A DNA stretch of 64,000 nt from Algoriphagus yeomjeoni (GTDB taxonomy: Bacteria; Bacteroidota; Bacteroidia; Cytophagales; Cyclobacteriaceae). Shown here one piece after another: positions 28,787 through 37,737 of the stretch; within the stretch, counting starts at the first letter, position 1, and each line of letters opens with the position of its first letter. A model generated the notes under the pieces. The model had not been told where the DNA came from, did not search any database, and saw only the letters and a program-made list of their open reading frames with translations. The stretch covers positions 62,001 to 126,000 of the forward strand of contig NZ_QLLK01000005.1 of assembly GCF_003259505.1 (NCBI RefSeq), written 5' to 3'. Both the position numbers and the translations under genes were made by a program.

Positions 28787-28976
28787 GTTCTGTTGAGTTA
28801 GTGCCTGCTTTGACAGTCTCAAAATATTAAAAAATATCTAATTACTAATTTTTTATTTTAGAATAATTAAACACGAATTCAAACCTTGATTGTGTGAGCA
28901 CTGAAAGTCATTTTCTTTAAGGTTCATCAAACCAAAAACTTCAGAAAGTTTACTTCTGGGATTTCAAAATGTTTAA

Positions 28977-29525
28977 TTAATTACACTGTACAGTTTTTTC
29001 AAGTTTACTGAGGTCAAATCCTTTCTCTTTGACTCTCTGCAAAATGCCATCATAAGTCGCCGAATCCATTTCTTGAGTTCTTGATAAAATCCAGAGGTAA
29101 TCTCTATTAGGATGACCAACTACTGCATAGGAATAATCTTTGGCCAGATCGATGATCCAGTATTTTCCCTTGAACGGCCAGAAGAATTGAACTTTAAGCT
29201 TTGCATTGCCTGATCCATCTTCTACAAAAGCTTTGGCAGTGGAGGTTTTTGTTTTTCCTTTTGCCGGAAGATTACAACTGTTTTCTACATGGATAGTACC
29301 ATCCTCGTTCGGTGTATAAGTGGCTTTGGTACAGGTGCATCCTTTCTGAAAAAATTGTGGAAATGAAGCGATTTCGTACCATTCGCCTGCATATTTTTCA
29401 AGATCCACGTAAGGAACTGTCTCTAAATCTTGCGCTTGAGTGTTATGAGAAAGAAACATAATGCCTGCTGCGGCCAGTATTGGCATTGCCAAGGCAAATT
29501 TTTCTGATTTGTTTAAAGTTCTCAT
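28977..29525 (-). CDS. Bacterial lipocalin (Blc-like)
   Basis: The 182-residue protein has a signal peptide ending NTQAQ and the lipocalin GxW motif in KYAGEWYEIA, plus YLWILSRTQEMD near the C-terminus. It lacks the lipobox that makes Blc a lipoprotein, so it is probably a soluble periplasmic or secreted form. An unusual Cys group (KGCTCTKATY plus ENSCN) is also present. Blc-type proteins bind fatty acids or lysophospholipids. It follows the TspO-like gene with an 8-nt gap and is probably the last gene of that operon. Confidence 0.9.
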   Translation of the reverse strand: MRTLNKSEKFALAMPILAAAGIMFLSHNTQAQDLETVPYVDLEKYAGEWYEIASFPQFFQKGCTCTKATYTPNEDGTIHVENSCNLPAKGKTKTSTAKAFVEDGSGNAKLKVQFFWPFKGKYWIIDLAKDYSYAVVGHPNRDYLWILSRTQEMDSATYDGILQRVKEKGFDLSKLEKTVQCN

Positions 29526-29533
29526 GTTAGGTT

Positions 29534-30328
29534 TTAGTTGGTTCGATTAAGATTAAATGGTGCAGTATTCCTGTTATTGTAGCCGTGAATACTGACTGCG
29601 ACGAACAGCATTAAGGCTCCGATTAGTGCCGTCCATTGGATAGCGGGAATGCTTTCCCAATGTCTGACGGCAATGGCTATTAAAGCCCAAATACCTACAC
29701 AAGCAAATTCTCTCAGGTTTCTAGTGGCGATCATAAACAGATTTACCACTACAGCTACGATGATCATGATTATCGCCCAGGTGATTTCGGTGATTCCACC
29801 TGTCCAACCGGTTTTGGCTAGATATGCCGAAATATTCGCAATGGTAGCCACCGCAATCCAACCGCTGTAAAGAGCGATAGGCCACCATAGCCAGAAAATA
29901 ATAGACCGGGGAGCGTCCCACCGTTCCATGTTTGTATTCAGAATGACAATGAGTAGTGAAGTAAGAATTCCCAGCATCACAATGACGCTGAGTCCTGTGT
30001 ATTCCAGGAGCCACATATAGATCCAAAGTCCATTTCCTATATTGGCCATGATCAAATATGGACCAATTTGCGAGAGGAAGTCAGAGTCTTTTTCAGTACC
30101 AAATGCACTTCGGATAAAGAAAACAGCCTGTGCAAGCAACGCCAAAAAGATCAATCCCCAGATGGAAAATGCATATCCGGCTGGAGTGAAGAGGTTTTCA
30201 TAATCTGCACTCAGCGAACTAACGGTATTTCCATTGAGACCTTTTGCATTCACCCAATAATTCCAAAAGATGATTGCCAGCAGGACGATCAAGTTGAGAA
30301 TAGCGTATGCTTTATGTGATTTTTTCAT
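29534..30328 (-). CDS. TspO/MBR-like tryptophan-rich integral membrane protein
   Basis: The ~264-residue protein has about seven hydrophobic segments and is rich in Trp (for example AFSIWGLIFL, NGLWIYMWLLEY, FWLWWPIALYSGWIAVATIANI). LFTPAGYAFSIWGLI is the hallmark of the longer TspO/MBR-related family. TspO proteins bind porphyrins and are linked to light and oxidative stress. The ATG at 30328 is preferred because the ATG at 30343 overlaps the upstream oxidoreductase. It is flanked by that flavin oxidoreductase and a lipocalin. Confidence 0.82.
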   Translation of the reverse strand: MKKSHKAYAILNLIVLLAIIFWNYWVNAKGLNGNTVSSLSADYENLFTPAGYAFSIWGLIFLALLAQAVFFIRSAFGTEKDSDFLSQIGPYLIMANIGNGLWIYMWLLEYTGLSVIVMLGILTSLLIVILNTNMERWDAPRSIIFWLWWPIALYSGWIAVATIANISAYLAKTGWTGGITEITWAIIMIIVAVVVNLFMIATRNLREFACVGIWALIAIAVRHWESIPAIQWTALIGALMLFVAVSIHGYNNRNTAPFNLNRTN

Positions 30329-30332
30329 GTGA

Positions 30333-31724
30333 TTAATGATCAACTTTTTTAAGTTGTTGAAGTAGGGTAGGGATGAGTTCAGTTACGGTAGGATGGGTTT
30401 GAACTGAGTTCATGAGCGTTTTGTAGCTCAGCTTCGAATACATGGTAGTCAAAAACGTACCGATGATTTCATCGCCGCCAGTGCCAAAAACTGCGGCTCC
30501 CAATATTTGCTCGCTGTCAGCATCTACGATTACCTCCATTTTCCCTTGAGTTTCTCCTTTTTCTTTTGCCCTCGAAATATCACTCATGGGCATACGGGCA
30601 AATAATAAATTCTTTCCTGACTCCTTTGCCTGCGAAAGCGTCATCCCTGCTCTACCGAGTGGTGGGTCGATGTATAAGGCATAATTGGTAATTCTATCAT
30701 CCAGTGTCCGCTTCTTTTCTCCTAAAAGCTGATCTGCCATAATTTCAAAGTCATTGTAGGAAGTATGAGTAAATGCGCCTTCGCCATTGCAGTCTCCTAA
30801 AGCATAGATTCCTTCTACGTTGGTTACCAGTTTGGAATTGACTTCTACATATCCGTGGTCATCAATTATCAATCCCGCCTTTTCCGGTTTGAGCAAATCA
30901 GTATTAGGGATTCTGCCTGTTGCAAGGAGAACGTGTGAACCACTGACTTTTTTTTCTTTCCCGTCTTTTTCGAAAGTAACCGTTATGCCTCCAGATTTTT
31001 TATTCTTGCCCTTCATGCATTTGGCACCGCAGATTACTTTTATTCCCTCTTTTTCTAGTACTTCACGGACTAGTTCGGAAGTGTGTTGATCTTCTTTTGA
31101 AATCAAGTAATTCCCCATTTCTAAAATAGTCACTTTAGCGCCTAGTCGTTGGAAGATCTGAGCGAATTCCAGCCCGATGTAACTACCCCCAATCACGATC
31201 AAGTTATCAGTGACTTTGTCAAGTTGAAGAATGGAGGTGTTTGTTAGGTAATCCACGTCGTCAAATCCCTCAGGAATTCTTGCTCGAGCACCCACATTGA
31301 GAAAGATTTTATAAGATTTCAATACTCTCGAACCGACTTTTACCCTGGTCTTGTCAAGGAATGAAGCTGTCCCCCTTATCATCGTGACCTGAGGTGAGTC
31401 TGCCAGAGCCTTTCTTATTCCAAGTCTAGAATCTGTCACAAGTTTGTCCTTTCGTTTCTTGATCGCTTTTAAATTGACTTTGGGCGATTTGGGCACTTCG
31501 ATTCCCAGATTATGAGCATTGGAAATTGCCCATGCAGCTCTTGCACTTGCTACATAAGCTTTCGTTGGTGTGCATCCTGTATTAACACATGTTCCGCCTA
31601 AAGCGCCTTTCTCAACTATTGCAACTTTCCATTTTTCCTTGGCTAGCGCCAAAGCAAGGGGATTCCCTGCCTGGCCAGAACCTATTATGATGGCATCAAA
31701 AGTTTCTACTCTGTCCTCTATCAT
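30333..31724 (-). CDS. FAD-dependent pyridine nucleotide-disulfide oxidoreductase (MerA/Lpd-like)
   Basis: The 463-residue flavoprotein has the FAD motif IIGSGQAGNPLALALA, redox-active disulfide GGTCVNTGCTPTK, NAD(P) motif VIGGSYIGLEFAQIF, and dimer-domain active site QTHPTVTEL with HPT in place of the usual HPT/HAHPT. Automated tools often call this mercuric reductase. However, it lacks the N-terminal HMA domain and the C-terminal vicinal Cys pair (it ends QLKKVDH), so mercury reduction is unlikely. The substrate is unknown. It leads a likely operon with TspO-like and lipocalin genes. Confidence 0.88.
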   Translation of the reverse strand: MIEDRVETFDAIIIGSGQAGNPLALALAKEKWKVAIVEKGALGGTCVNTGCTPTKAYVASARAAWAISNAHNLGIEVPKSPKVNLKAIKKRKDKLVTDSRLGIRKALADSPQVTMIRGTASFLDKTRVKVGSRVLKSYKIFLNVGARARIPEGFDDVDYLTNTSILQLDKVTDNLIVIGGSYIGLEFAQIFQRLGAKVTILEMGNYLISKEDQHTSELVREVLEKEGIKVICGAKCMKGKNKKSGGITVTFEKDGKEKKVSGSHVLLATGRIPNTDLLKPEKAGLIIDDHGYVEVNSKLVTNVEGIYALGDCNGEGAFTHTSYNDFEIMADQLLGEKKRTLDDRITNYALYIDPPLGRAGMTLSQAKESGKNLLFARMPMSDISRAKEKGETQGKMEVIVDADSEQILGAAVFGTGGDEIIGTFLTTMYSKLSYKTLMNSVQTHPTVTELIPTLLQQLKKVDH

Positions 31725-31839
31725 GGGTTAAAAAGTTTGATAAATGAATTTTGTTTCTCTAAAAGTTACAAACAGAAAGCCAGACACAAAAAAAGGAGCC
31801 TGATATTCATACTCCCTCCCAAGAAGTATGTTTGTTTTC

Positions 31840-32421
31840 TTAGATTTTTGAAATTATCCAATTCCTTACGTTTCCATGAAATTCATTGATAGCCTTGGTG
31901 TGGAAGTAGGGATAAATGACCTTGTCCCGGAACCAAGAGCCACTTCTATAAAATGTTTTATGCGAAACTTGTGTTTTGCCATTTGGTAGTGACTTGAATC
32001 GGATGAACTGGGAGCCTTCAGATTTGGAGTTCTCCAAATAGCAGATTCTAATCAGCTTTTTCGCTTTATCTATTTCCATTACTTCATGACCCACTTGAAG
32101 TTTTATGGCTCCATTGAATACATGTAAATTCAAAATGAGGACTTGTCCTTTACCCATTCCGCCAGTATAAACCTGTCCGGGGAAAACCTCTTCTCCGGTT
32201 TGTCTGGAATACAAGTGATGAAAATGTATCATTCTCCCGCTCCATGCTTTTTCAGGTGAAATATTTATGTAGCTATCCCAAACTGTGTCAAAATCCTGTT
32301 CATACATGTAGGTCTCCAAATGTTCATGATAGTTGGGATCTGTATCTTGATAGCAAATGGAGCGTAGCTTCGCAAAATCTAGTTCTGAATTACGGCTCTT
32401 CTTTTCGGTGGTTTCTTGCAT
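31840..32421 (-). CDS. Conserved hypothetical protein, possibly SRPBCC-like
   Basis: The 193-residue protein has no signal peptide or membrane segment. The order of strands and helices (DFDTVWDSYINISPEKAWSG, VLILNLHVFNGAIKLQVGHEV, GKTQVSHKTFYRSGS, then an amphipathic C-terminal helix) resembles START/SRPBCC-fold proteins such as DUF1990. I do not assign a family. Its His/Tyr-rich N-terminal half (DTDPNYHEHLETYMYEQ) is notable. It is on the same strand as the oxidoreductase-TspO-lipocalin operon, 115 nt upstream of it. Confidence 0.6.
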   Translation of the reverse strand: MQETTEKKSRNSELDFAKLRSICYQDTDPNYHEHLETYMYEQDFDTVWDSYINISPEKAWSGRMIHFHHLYSRQTGEEVFPGQVYTGGMGKGQVLILNLHVFNGAIKLQVGHEVMEIDKAKKLIRICYLENSKSEGSQFIRFKSLPNGKTQVSHKTFYRSGSWFRDKVIYPYFHTKAINEFHGNVRNWIISKI

Positions 32422-32657
32422 GAGGTATTACTATTCGTTTTTGCGAATTAGTTTCAAAGAAAACAAATGTCCCTCTATCGAACAATCGTTTGGTGATAGG
32501 AGGAAGAATTGATTGGTCGATAGTAATTTTTTGAAGCAGTCAGGAGACTGCATTGCCATAGTTCAAAGCTCGCCTGGCGAGGACTTCAACGAAATGAGTT
32601 GTGTCCTCTGCGAAACCCTCCGTGCTCACCGTGGTTAAAAAAGACTTTCAGAAAAAA

Positions 32658-32677
32658 AGGAGCTTTTTACAGCTCCT
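32658..32677 (-). terminator. Rho-independent terminator of the S9 peptidase gene
   Basis: AGGAGCT pairs with AGCTCCT (loop of six) and is followed by a U run on the minus strand. It starts within a few bases of the peptidase stop. Confidence 0.8.
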
Positions 32678-32683
32678 CTCAGA

Positions 32684-35617
32684 TTAAAATGCTCTTTCTT
32701 CCAGATGTTCATCTAGATCAATTTTATCAATTCCTTTAGACATCCATTCAGGAGCTTTTTCTCCTTTGAGATGATGATCAAAGAACTCCATCATTCGCAC
32801 CGAGTAATCCTTTCTGTTTTCCAGTTTACCTAGCCCGTGATTTTCTCCTTTGTATTGCACCAAAATCACTGGTTTTTTCAATCTTCTCAAAGCTGAGTAA
32901 TATTCAATTCCCTGAGTGAAGTCCACAGCACCATCCTTGTCATTATGTAGCATCAAAAGTGGAGTGGTTACATTTTTCACATGATAGACTGGGCTGTTTC
33001 GCTCGTATGCTTCCCAGTTTTCCCAAGGTCCTCCGGTAAATCTACCCTGAGATGCTTCGAAGATAGACATGTTTCCTCCTCCTGAATTCCAGTAGATCAA
33101 ATCATACATGGAAATCATATTAGTCAAAGGTGCGCCCGCAGCAGCTGCTTTGAACATATCGGTCTGAGTGATCAGGAATGAGGTTTGATATCCACCCCAC
33201 GAGTGACCGTGAATACCGATATTTTCCTCATCAATCACGCCAGTCTCAATAGCAGCTTTTACCCCAGGGATAACGCACCAAACCGCCGACATGCCAGGAT
33301 CATCCATTGTGTAAACGATATCTGGAATAAATACGGCAAAGCCATTACTTGTGTAAACATTCGGGTTCCAGCCAGTTCCGCTAAAGCCAGGGTTTGTCCA
33401 GTTGTGACGAGTCTGGGAGAGCTTTTCATAGTAATATACTACTGTAGGATATTTCTCCCCTTCCACATAATTGGCAGGAAGGAAAAGCGCTCCCTGAAGC
33501 GAGTCTCCTTTATCTGAAACATAATCAACCAATCTAGTGCCAGCAGACCAAGCATATTTATCTGCTTTTGGTGCGTTTTCAGTCACTTTTGTTGGCGATG
33601 AAAGAGATGCATCTGCTGTCAAAATTTGAGTTGGTGTATTGAATGTTTCCTTACTAAAGAAATACACATCCGCATTTTCTGCTTTTCTCAAGGAGCCAAT
33701 ACTCGCATCTTCCCAAATCAGAGATTTTGCGCCTGGCTCCAAACCTTTTTTGGAAGCATTAATTACAGCAATCCCACTTTTCTTAGTCCATTCACCGTAG
33801 GTTCTTATGTAAAGAGGCTTGCTGAGATTGATGCCTTTTTCATCCGGATCCAAAGAGAATCTGTATTGATACCTGATCTTTTCTGTTCTGCCATTTTGGG
33901 TAAGATTCACAGCTTCACCCTTTGCCGTCACTGGTACTTGCCAGATGTCCCAACCGTCATTCAATAACACATATTGGCTATCACTGCTCCAACCCAGAGA
34001 ACCCTCCAAAGGCTTTTTCACGTTGTGATCGTCATCTTCATTTACGAAAGAAACGGGTAAGCCAGCAGTCAGATTAGTCTCCTCGCCTGAGGCTATGTCG
34101 TAGCTGTAATAGTTGCCATCGTAGCCATAAATTAGCTTTGTGCCGTCGGTAGAACCACGAGGGTAGGAAGAATATCCCGGTAAGTAGAAGTTGGTGAAAA
34201 GTGTCTTTTTCTCACCTGTCATGAGATCTACTATGTAGAAATCCTGGTAATTCTGTCCGTCAAGATTACTTTGAAGTTCATAAGATTGATTATCAGATCC
34301 TACCGCATATTTCTCCTTATCCAAAATACTTAGACTGCGCATGCTGCTATCCTGAAGCTGAATATGCTTGCCGGTGGCCACATTGTACATCGCATAGAAA
34401 CTGTAGTTTTTATCCTGGTTTTCCAGCACTTGCTGACGGGATTGAAGACGGCTGTCGTTCCAATGCCAAATGGTCATATCAGGCTTATCGGCATCGTTGT
34501 CTTTGGGACTTACTTTCCCTGAATCCAACTTCGAAAGTGCTTTTTTCAAGTCAGCTATGGAATTCATCGAAGTGTCAGCCATGATTCTTTTCATCGCTTC
34601 CGCCTCTGCCATCTTCACAGAATCCTTATCCAGTTCTTTCTTTACCTCTTCTTTTTTGGCTAAAACCAATGGATGAATTCCGTAAAAGAGTCTGGTCAAA
34701 TCCTCTGACCACATCGGGCGACGATTTGGGCTGATTGTGTATTCTTTAGAAAATCCAGTGGAATCTTTCGCAGGATCATAAACAGCCACCTGAGGGCTGT
34801 TAAGGTTTTTCACTCCAACCAATTTGCCTTGGTCTTGCTTATACTTTTTGTCTTTGACCATTTTCAAAGCTGCAAATGCATCGCCTTTTTCAGTCCAGTT
34901 AAGAGACTTGTAAGAAGCTTTATCGGAGTCCAGCACGGTGGTACTATTACTACTCAGGTTCAATAAGTAAATGCCATTTCCAGATTGATTGGCAGCATCG
35001 ACCGTATAGGCTAGGTAATTGCCGCTTTTGTTGAAAGAGAATTCCGCAACATTTCCGAAATTCTGAGCCTTCTTTGTATTCAGGTGATAAATCAACAAAT
35101 CGGAACCTTTGGCATCTCCGCCTCCGTCTTTGGTCAGATTGATGGCCAGGTGCGAGGAAGCTTCTCCATTGAAAGAAAAGTTACTCACGTTTTCGAAGGT
35201 CTTTTTGTCTTCCTTATCGCTTGATCCTAATTTCATTAGTGTAACCTTGTCATGAAGCGGTTTTCCCTTTGACTTTTTATTGGCTTCTTTTTCCTTGAAA
35301 GTTGGATATTCTTTGAATGCTATCCACTTGCTATCCTCACTAAATTGAATGGATGGGTAGGAGGTAAATCCTATTTTAAAAGTTTGAGTGGAATCTGGGT
35401 CGCTTACATACTGAAGGATCACTTCTCCATCTGCTTCAAGAGCAGTCACCCCATAGGCAACCCATTTGCCATCGGGAGAGATTTGGAAAGTGCCTGTGTT
35501 CATGGATTTCCAAGTGGGAATATCCTTCCAAGAAATGGGCTTTGGAGCTTCATCTTGAGCATTTGCCAGGTGAAATACCAAGCAAAAAAGCCAGAAAAAT
35601 GTAAAGAGTTTTTTCAT
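32684..35617 (-). CDS. S9-family prolyl oligopeptidase-like serine peptidase
   Basis: The 977-residue exported peptidase has a signal peptide ending ANAQ (residue 20), an N-terminal beta-propeller (about 30-680) that gates access, and a C-terminal alpha/beta-hydrolase domain. The nucleophile is in GIHGHSWGGYQTSF, the Asp in LMLHNDKDGAVDF, and the His in YKGENHGLGKLENR. Bacteroidota secrete several such enzymes for peptide use. The propeller is longer than in classic DPP IV. An insertion of ~60 charged residues lies near 325-385 (KKEEVKKELDKDSVKMAEAE). It has its own terminator. Confidence 0.92.
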   Translation of the reverse strand: MKKLFTFFWLFCLVFHLANAQDEAPKPISWKDIPTWKSMNTGTFQISPDGKWVAYGVTALEADGEVILQYVSDPDSTQTFKIGFTSYPSIQFSEDSKWIAFKEYPTFKEKEANKKSKGKPLHDKVTLMKLGSSDKEDKKTFENVSNFSFNGEASSHLAINLTKDGGGDAKGSDLLIYHLNTKKAQNFGNVAEFSFNKSGNYLAYTVDAANQSGNGIYLLNLSSNSTTVLDSDKASYKSLNWTEKGDAFAALKMVKDKKYKQDQGKLVGVKNLNSPQVAVYDPAKDSTGFSKEYTISPNRRPMWSEDLTRLFYGIHPLVLAKKEEVKKELDKDSVKMAEAEAMKRIMADTSMNSIADLKKALSKLDSGKVSPKDNDADKPDMTIWHWNDSRLQSRQQVLENQDKNYSFYAMYNVATGKHIQLQDSSMRSLSILDKEKYAVGSDNQSYELQSNLDGQNYQDFYIVDLMTGEKKTLFTNFYLPGYSSYPRGSTDGTKLIYGYDGNYYSYDIASGEETNLTAGLPVSFVNEDDDHNVKKPLEGSLGWSSDSQYVLLNDGWDIWQVPVTAKGEAVNLTQNGRTEKIRYQYRFSLDPDEKGINLSKPLYIRTYGEWTKKSGIAVINASKKGLEPGAKSLIWEDASIGSLRKAENADVYFFSKETFNTPTQILTADASLSSPTKVTENAPKADKYAWSAGTRLVDYVSDKGDSLQGALFLPANYVEGEKYPTVVYYYEKLSQTRHNWTNPGFSGTGWNPNVYTSNGFAVFIPDIVYTMDDPGMSAVWCVIPGVKAAIETGVIDEENIGIHGHSWGGYQTSFLITQTDMFKAAAAGAPLTNMISMYDLIYWNSGGGNMSIFEASQGRFTGGPWENWEAYERNSPVYHVKNVTTPLLMLHNDKDGAVDFTQGIEYYSALRRLKKPVILVQYKGENHGLGKLENRKDYSVRMMEFFDHHLKGEKAPEWMSKGIDKIDLDEHLEERAF

Positions 35618-35645
35618 CTGTTTAAAATTGTTTTTTAGCGGTCAT

Positions 35646-35728
35646 ATGGAATCTCGCATGGGAAATAATCATCCCAGTGTGTGACTCTTGAGTCATGCCT
35701 GTCTGCCTCAGGCAGGCTCGATTTCATG
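35646..35728 (+). repeat. 64-bp MITE-like intergenic repeat, copy A (with 19-nt insertion)
   Basis: This copy is the same element as 41318-41381 (51 of 63 positions identical by hand once the insertion is removed). It starts ATGGAATCTCGCATG and ends CTCGATTTCATG. The ends form ~15-bp imperfect inverted repeats. A 19-nt palindromic segment (35698-35716) sits inside the right end. The 356-nt spacer 35618-35973 holds this copy and the heptamer array, and no gene. Confidence 0.65.
35698..35716. repeat. 19-nt palindromic insertion nested in repeat copy A
   Basis: The segment CCTGTCTGCCTCAGGCAGG, built on CTGCC-TCA-GGCAG, is absent from copies B and C at the same site between CATG and CTCG. It looks like a second small palindromic repeat inserted in the first. 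Confidence 0.55.
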
Positions 35729-35914
35729 TGATTTTTTATTTAAGAATGTAAAATAAGTTTTTTTGATAGAACTAGGGTGTCAAATTGATAGATCATCAAA
35801 AATGCGTGATGAAAAAGTAGATTATTGGGTTTTGAGAAAGCAAAAAGTCCCAAATCTTCCGATCTGAGACTTTCTGAAAATTGCAAACCGAATAGTTGAA
35901 ACGTCGTTTTCTTT

Positions 35915-35970
35915 AACCGACAACCGACAACCGACAACCGACAACCGACAACCGACAACCGACAACCGAC
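35915..35970. repeat. Heptanucleotide tandem array, (AACCGAC)x8
   Basis: Eight perfect copies of AACCGAC run from 35915 to 35970, with a partial ninth (AACC) touching the amidohydrolase stop codon at 35974-35976. On the minus strand this is a GTCGGTT array starting 3 nt after the stop. Being a 7-mer, copy changes would shift any frame through it; as placed it lies in the 3' untranslated region. Confidence 0.95.
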
Positions 35971-35973
35971 AAC

Positions 35974-37677
35974 CTACTTTTTATATACCACTTTTCCCCC
36001 CACTACAGTCATAGCTACTTTGGTATTCAAAATTTCATCTTCCGGAACTTCCATGATGTTCTTATCAAAAACCGTGAAATCAGCTGCTTTTCCGACTTCT
36101 ATCGACCCTTTGAAATCTTCTTCAAACTCGGCAAAGGCGCCATCCAAGGTATAGGATTTCAATGCTTCAGCACGCGTCATTTTCTGATCTCCTTCGTAGC
36201 CTCCTTCTGGCATTCCTTCTAAAGTTTTACGAGTTACAGAAGCATAAAAAGATGGAATAGGATCAACAGGCTCCACAGGTGCATCTGTTCCGTTGGTTAC
36301 TACAGCTCCGGTTTGCATCAGCTTTTGCCATACATAAGCACCGTCGACAATGCGTTTTTCACCTAATCTATCGATAGCCCAAGGACGATCTGAACTTAGG
36401 TGAATGGCTTGCATAGCAGCGATCACGCCCATTTCGCCGAACCTTGGAATGTCATCTGGATGGATATGTTGAGCATGCTCGATGCGGAATCTCAGTTTTT
36501 TGGAATCTGGATGGTTTGCAAAAGCAGCTTCATAACGATCAAGGATTTCCTGGTTTGCACGATCTCCGATCGCGTGTGAGCACACTTGAAAACCTGCAGG
36601 AATAGCTTTCTCTGAAACTTCAGATACCACTTCCATTGGCAAGGTCTCATGACCACGATGATCAGGTCTGTCTGAATAGTCTTCCAACAGCCATGCACCA
36701 CGATTTCCTAGAGCGCCGTCACAGTTCAATTTGATCGAACGTACGGTCAACATGTGATCCGCGCTATCGATCATGGGGCCTTTTTTGTACCACTCTTCCA
36801 AAAGTGCAGGTTGCGTTCCTGTCAGCATCACATATTGGCGGACCGTAAGCTTGCCTTCGTTTTTGAATTTTTGGATTAAGTCAATTACATTTTGACCACT
36901 GCCAGCATCGTGAAAACTGGTAATTCCTTTTTCATTCAGTTCTTTCAATGCCAAAGTCAACGCCTCTTCCGCTCTTTCTGGAGTCTCCGCCGGGATCAAT
37001 CTGGCCACAAGCCCTGAAGCTCTTTCGGAAAGTATACCAGTAGGATTGCCCAATTCATCGAGGATGATTTCACCTCCTTCTACTTCTCCTGGTCGCTCAC
37101 CTTTCAGGTTACTGATTCCCGCAAGTTCAAGCGCTTTTCCATTTGCGAAAGCTGCGTGACCACTCGCGTGTCTCAAAAATACGGGATTGTCTGGGGAAAC
37201 TTCATTGAGTTGATCGTTGGTCTGGAAGCCTTTTACCAGTTTTTCAGGCTTCTCTATCCATTTGTCCTGATGCCAGCCTCTACCGGTGATCCAGTCGCCT
37301 GGTTTAGCTTTGGCAACGGCCTCGGCCACTTTCTCGACCAATTCGTCGTAGGTTTTGACGTACATGAGGTCGAGCTCCAGTTTGTTATACCCAATTCCCA
37401 TCAAGTGAGCGTGGGATTCGATGATACCTGGAGTCATGGTTTCACCATTTAGGTCGATGACCTCCGTATTTTCTGCTTTGTGTTTTTCGATTTCTTCTGC
37501 TGTGCCTACGGCCAAAATCATCCCGTCCTTTACCGCCACGGCTTCGGCAGTCGGCTGGGCTTCATTTACTGTATAAATGACACCGTTGGTGAAAATCAGA
37601 TCAGCGGGTTCTGCTTGATCTGTTGAGCAAGAAATGAGGAATATCCCCAAGATTGCGAATAAGTAGATGTTTTTCAT
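35974..37677 (-). CDS. YtcJ-like amidohydrolase, lipoprotein
   Basis: The 567-residue protein has a lipobox (GIFLISCS, Cys 17) and an amidohydrolase-3 fold. The metal site starts TPGIIESHAHLMGIG; later ligands and signatures are QVCSHAIGDRANQEILD, FRIEHAQHIHPDDIPRF and TNGTDAPVEPVDPI. YtcJ-type enzymes hydrolyse N-substituted or exocyclic amides, often of unknown substrate. It should sit on a membrane facing the periplasm. The stop codon touches the heptamer tandem array. Confidence 0.9.
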   Translation of the reverse strand: MKNIYLFAILGIFLISCSTDQAEPADLIFTNGVIYTVNEAQPTAEAVAVKDGMILAVGTAEEIEKHKAENTEVIDLNGETMTPGIIESHAHLMGIGYNKLELDLMYVKTYDELVEKVAEAVAKAKPGDWITGRGWHQDKWIEKPEKLVKGFQTNDQLNEVSPDNPVFLRHASGHAAFANGKALELAGISNLKGERPGEVEGGEIILDELGNPTGILSERASGLVARLIPAETPERAEEALTLALKELNEKGITSFHDAGSGQNVIDLIQKFKNEGKLTVRQYVMLTGTQPALLEEWYKKGPMIDSADHMLTVRSIKLNCDGALGNRGAWLLEDYSDRPDHRGHETLPMEVVSEVSEKAIPAGFQVCSHAIGDRANQEILDRYEAAFANHPDSKKLRFRIEHAQHIHPDDIPRFGEMGVIAAMQAIHLSSDRPWAIDRLGEKRIVDGAYVWQKLMQTGAVVTNGTDAPVEPVDPIPSFYASVTRKTLEGMPEGGYEGDQKMTRAEALKSYTLDGAFAEFEEDFKGSIEVGKAADFTVFDKNIMEVPEDEILNTKVAMTVVGGKVVYKK

Positions 37678-37737
37678 GGATTTATATTATATCCAAAACT
37701 ACCCTATTTCAAACAATCCAAAAAGCCAGTCCTGTAA

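Noticed and set aside
30333..31724. Mercuric reductase
   Set aside because: There is no HMA domain, no C-terminal Cys pair and no other mer gene nearby.
35740..35958. 72-codon open frame through the heptamer array
   Set aside because: Its residues are low-complexity translation of the GTCGGTT repeat with no signal of a real gene.
35915..35970. CRISPR array
   Set aside because: The units are 7-bp direct tandem repeats with no spacers and no cas genes.
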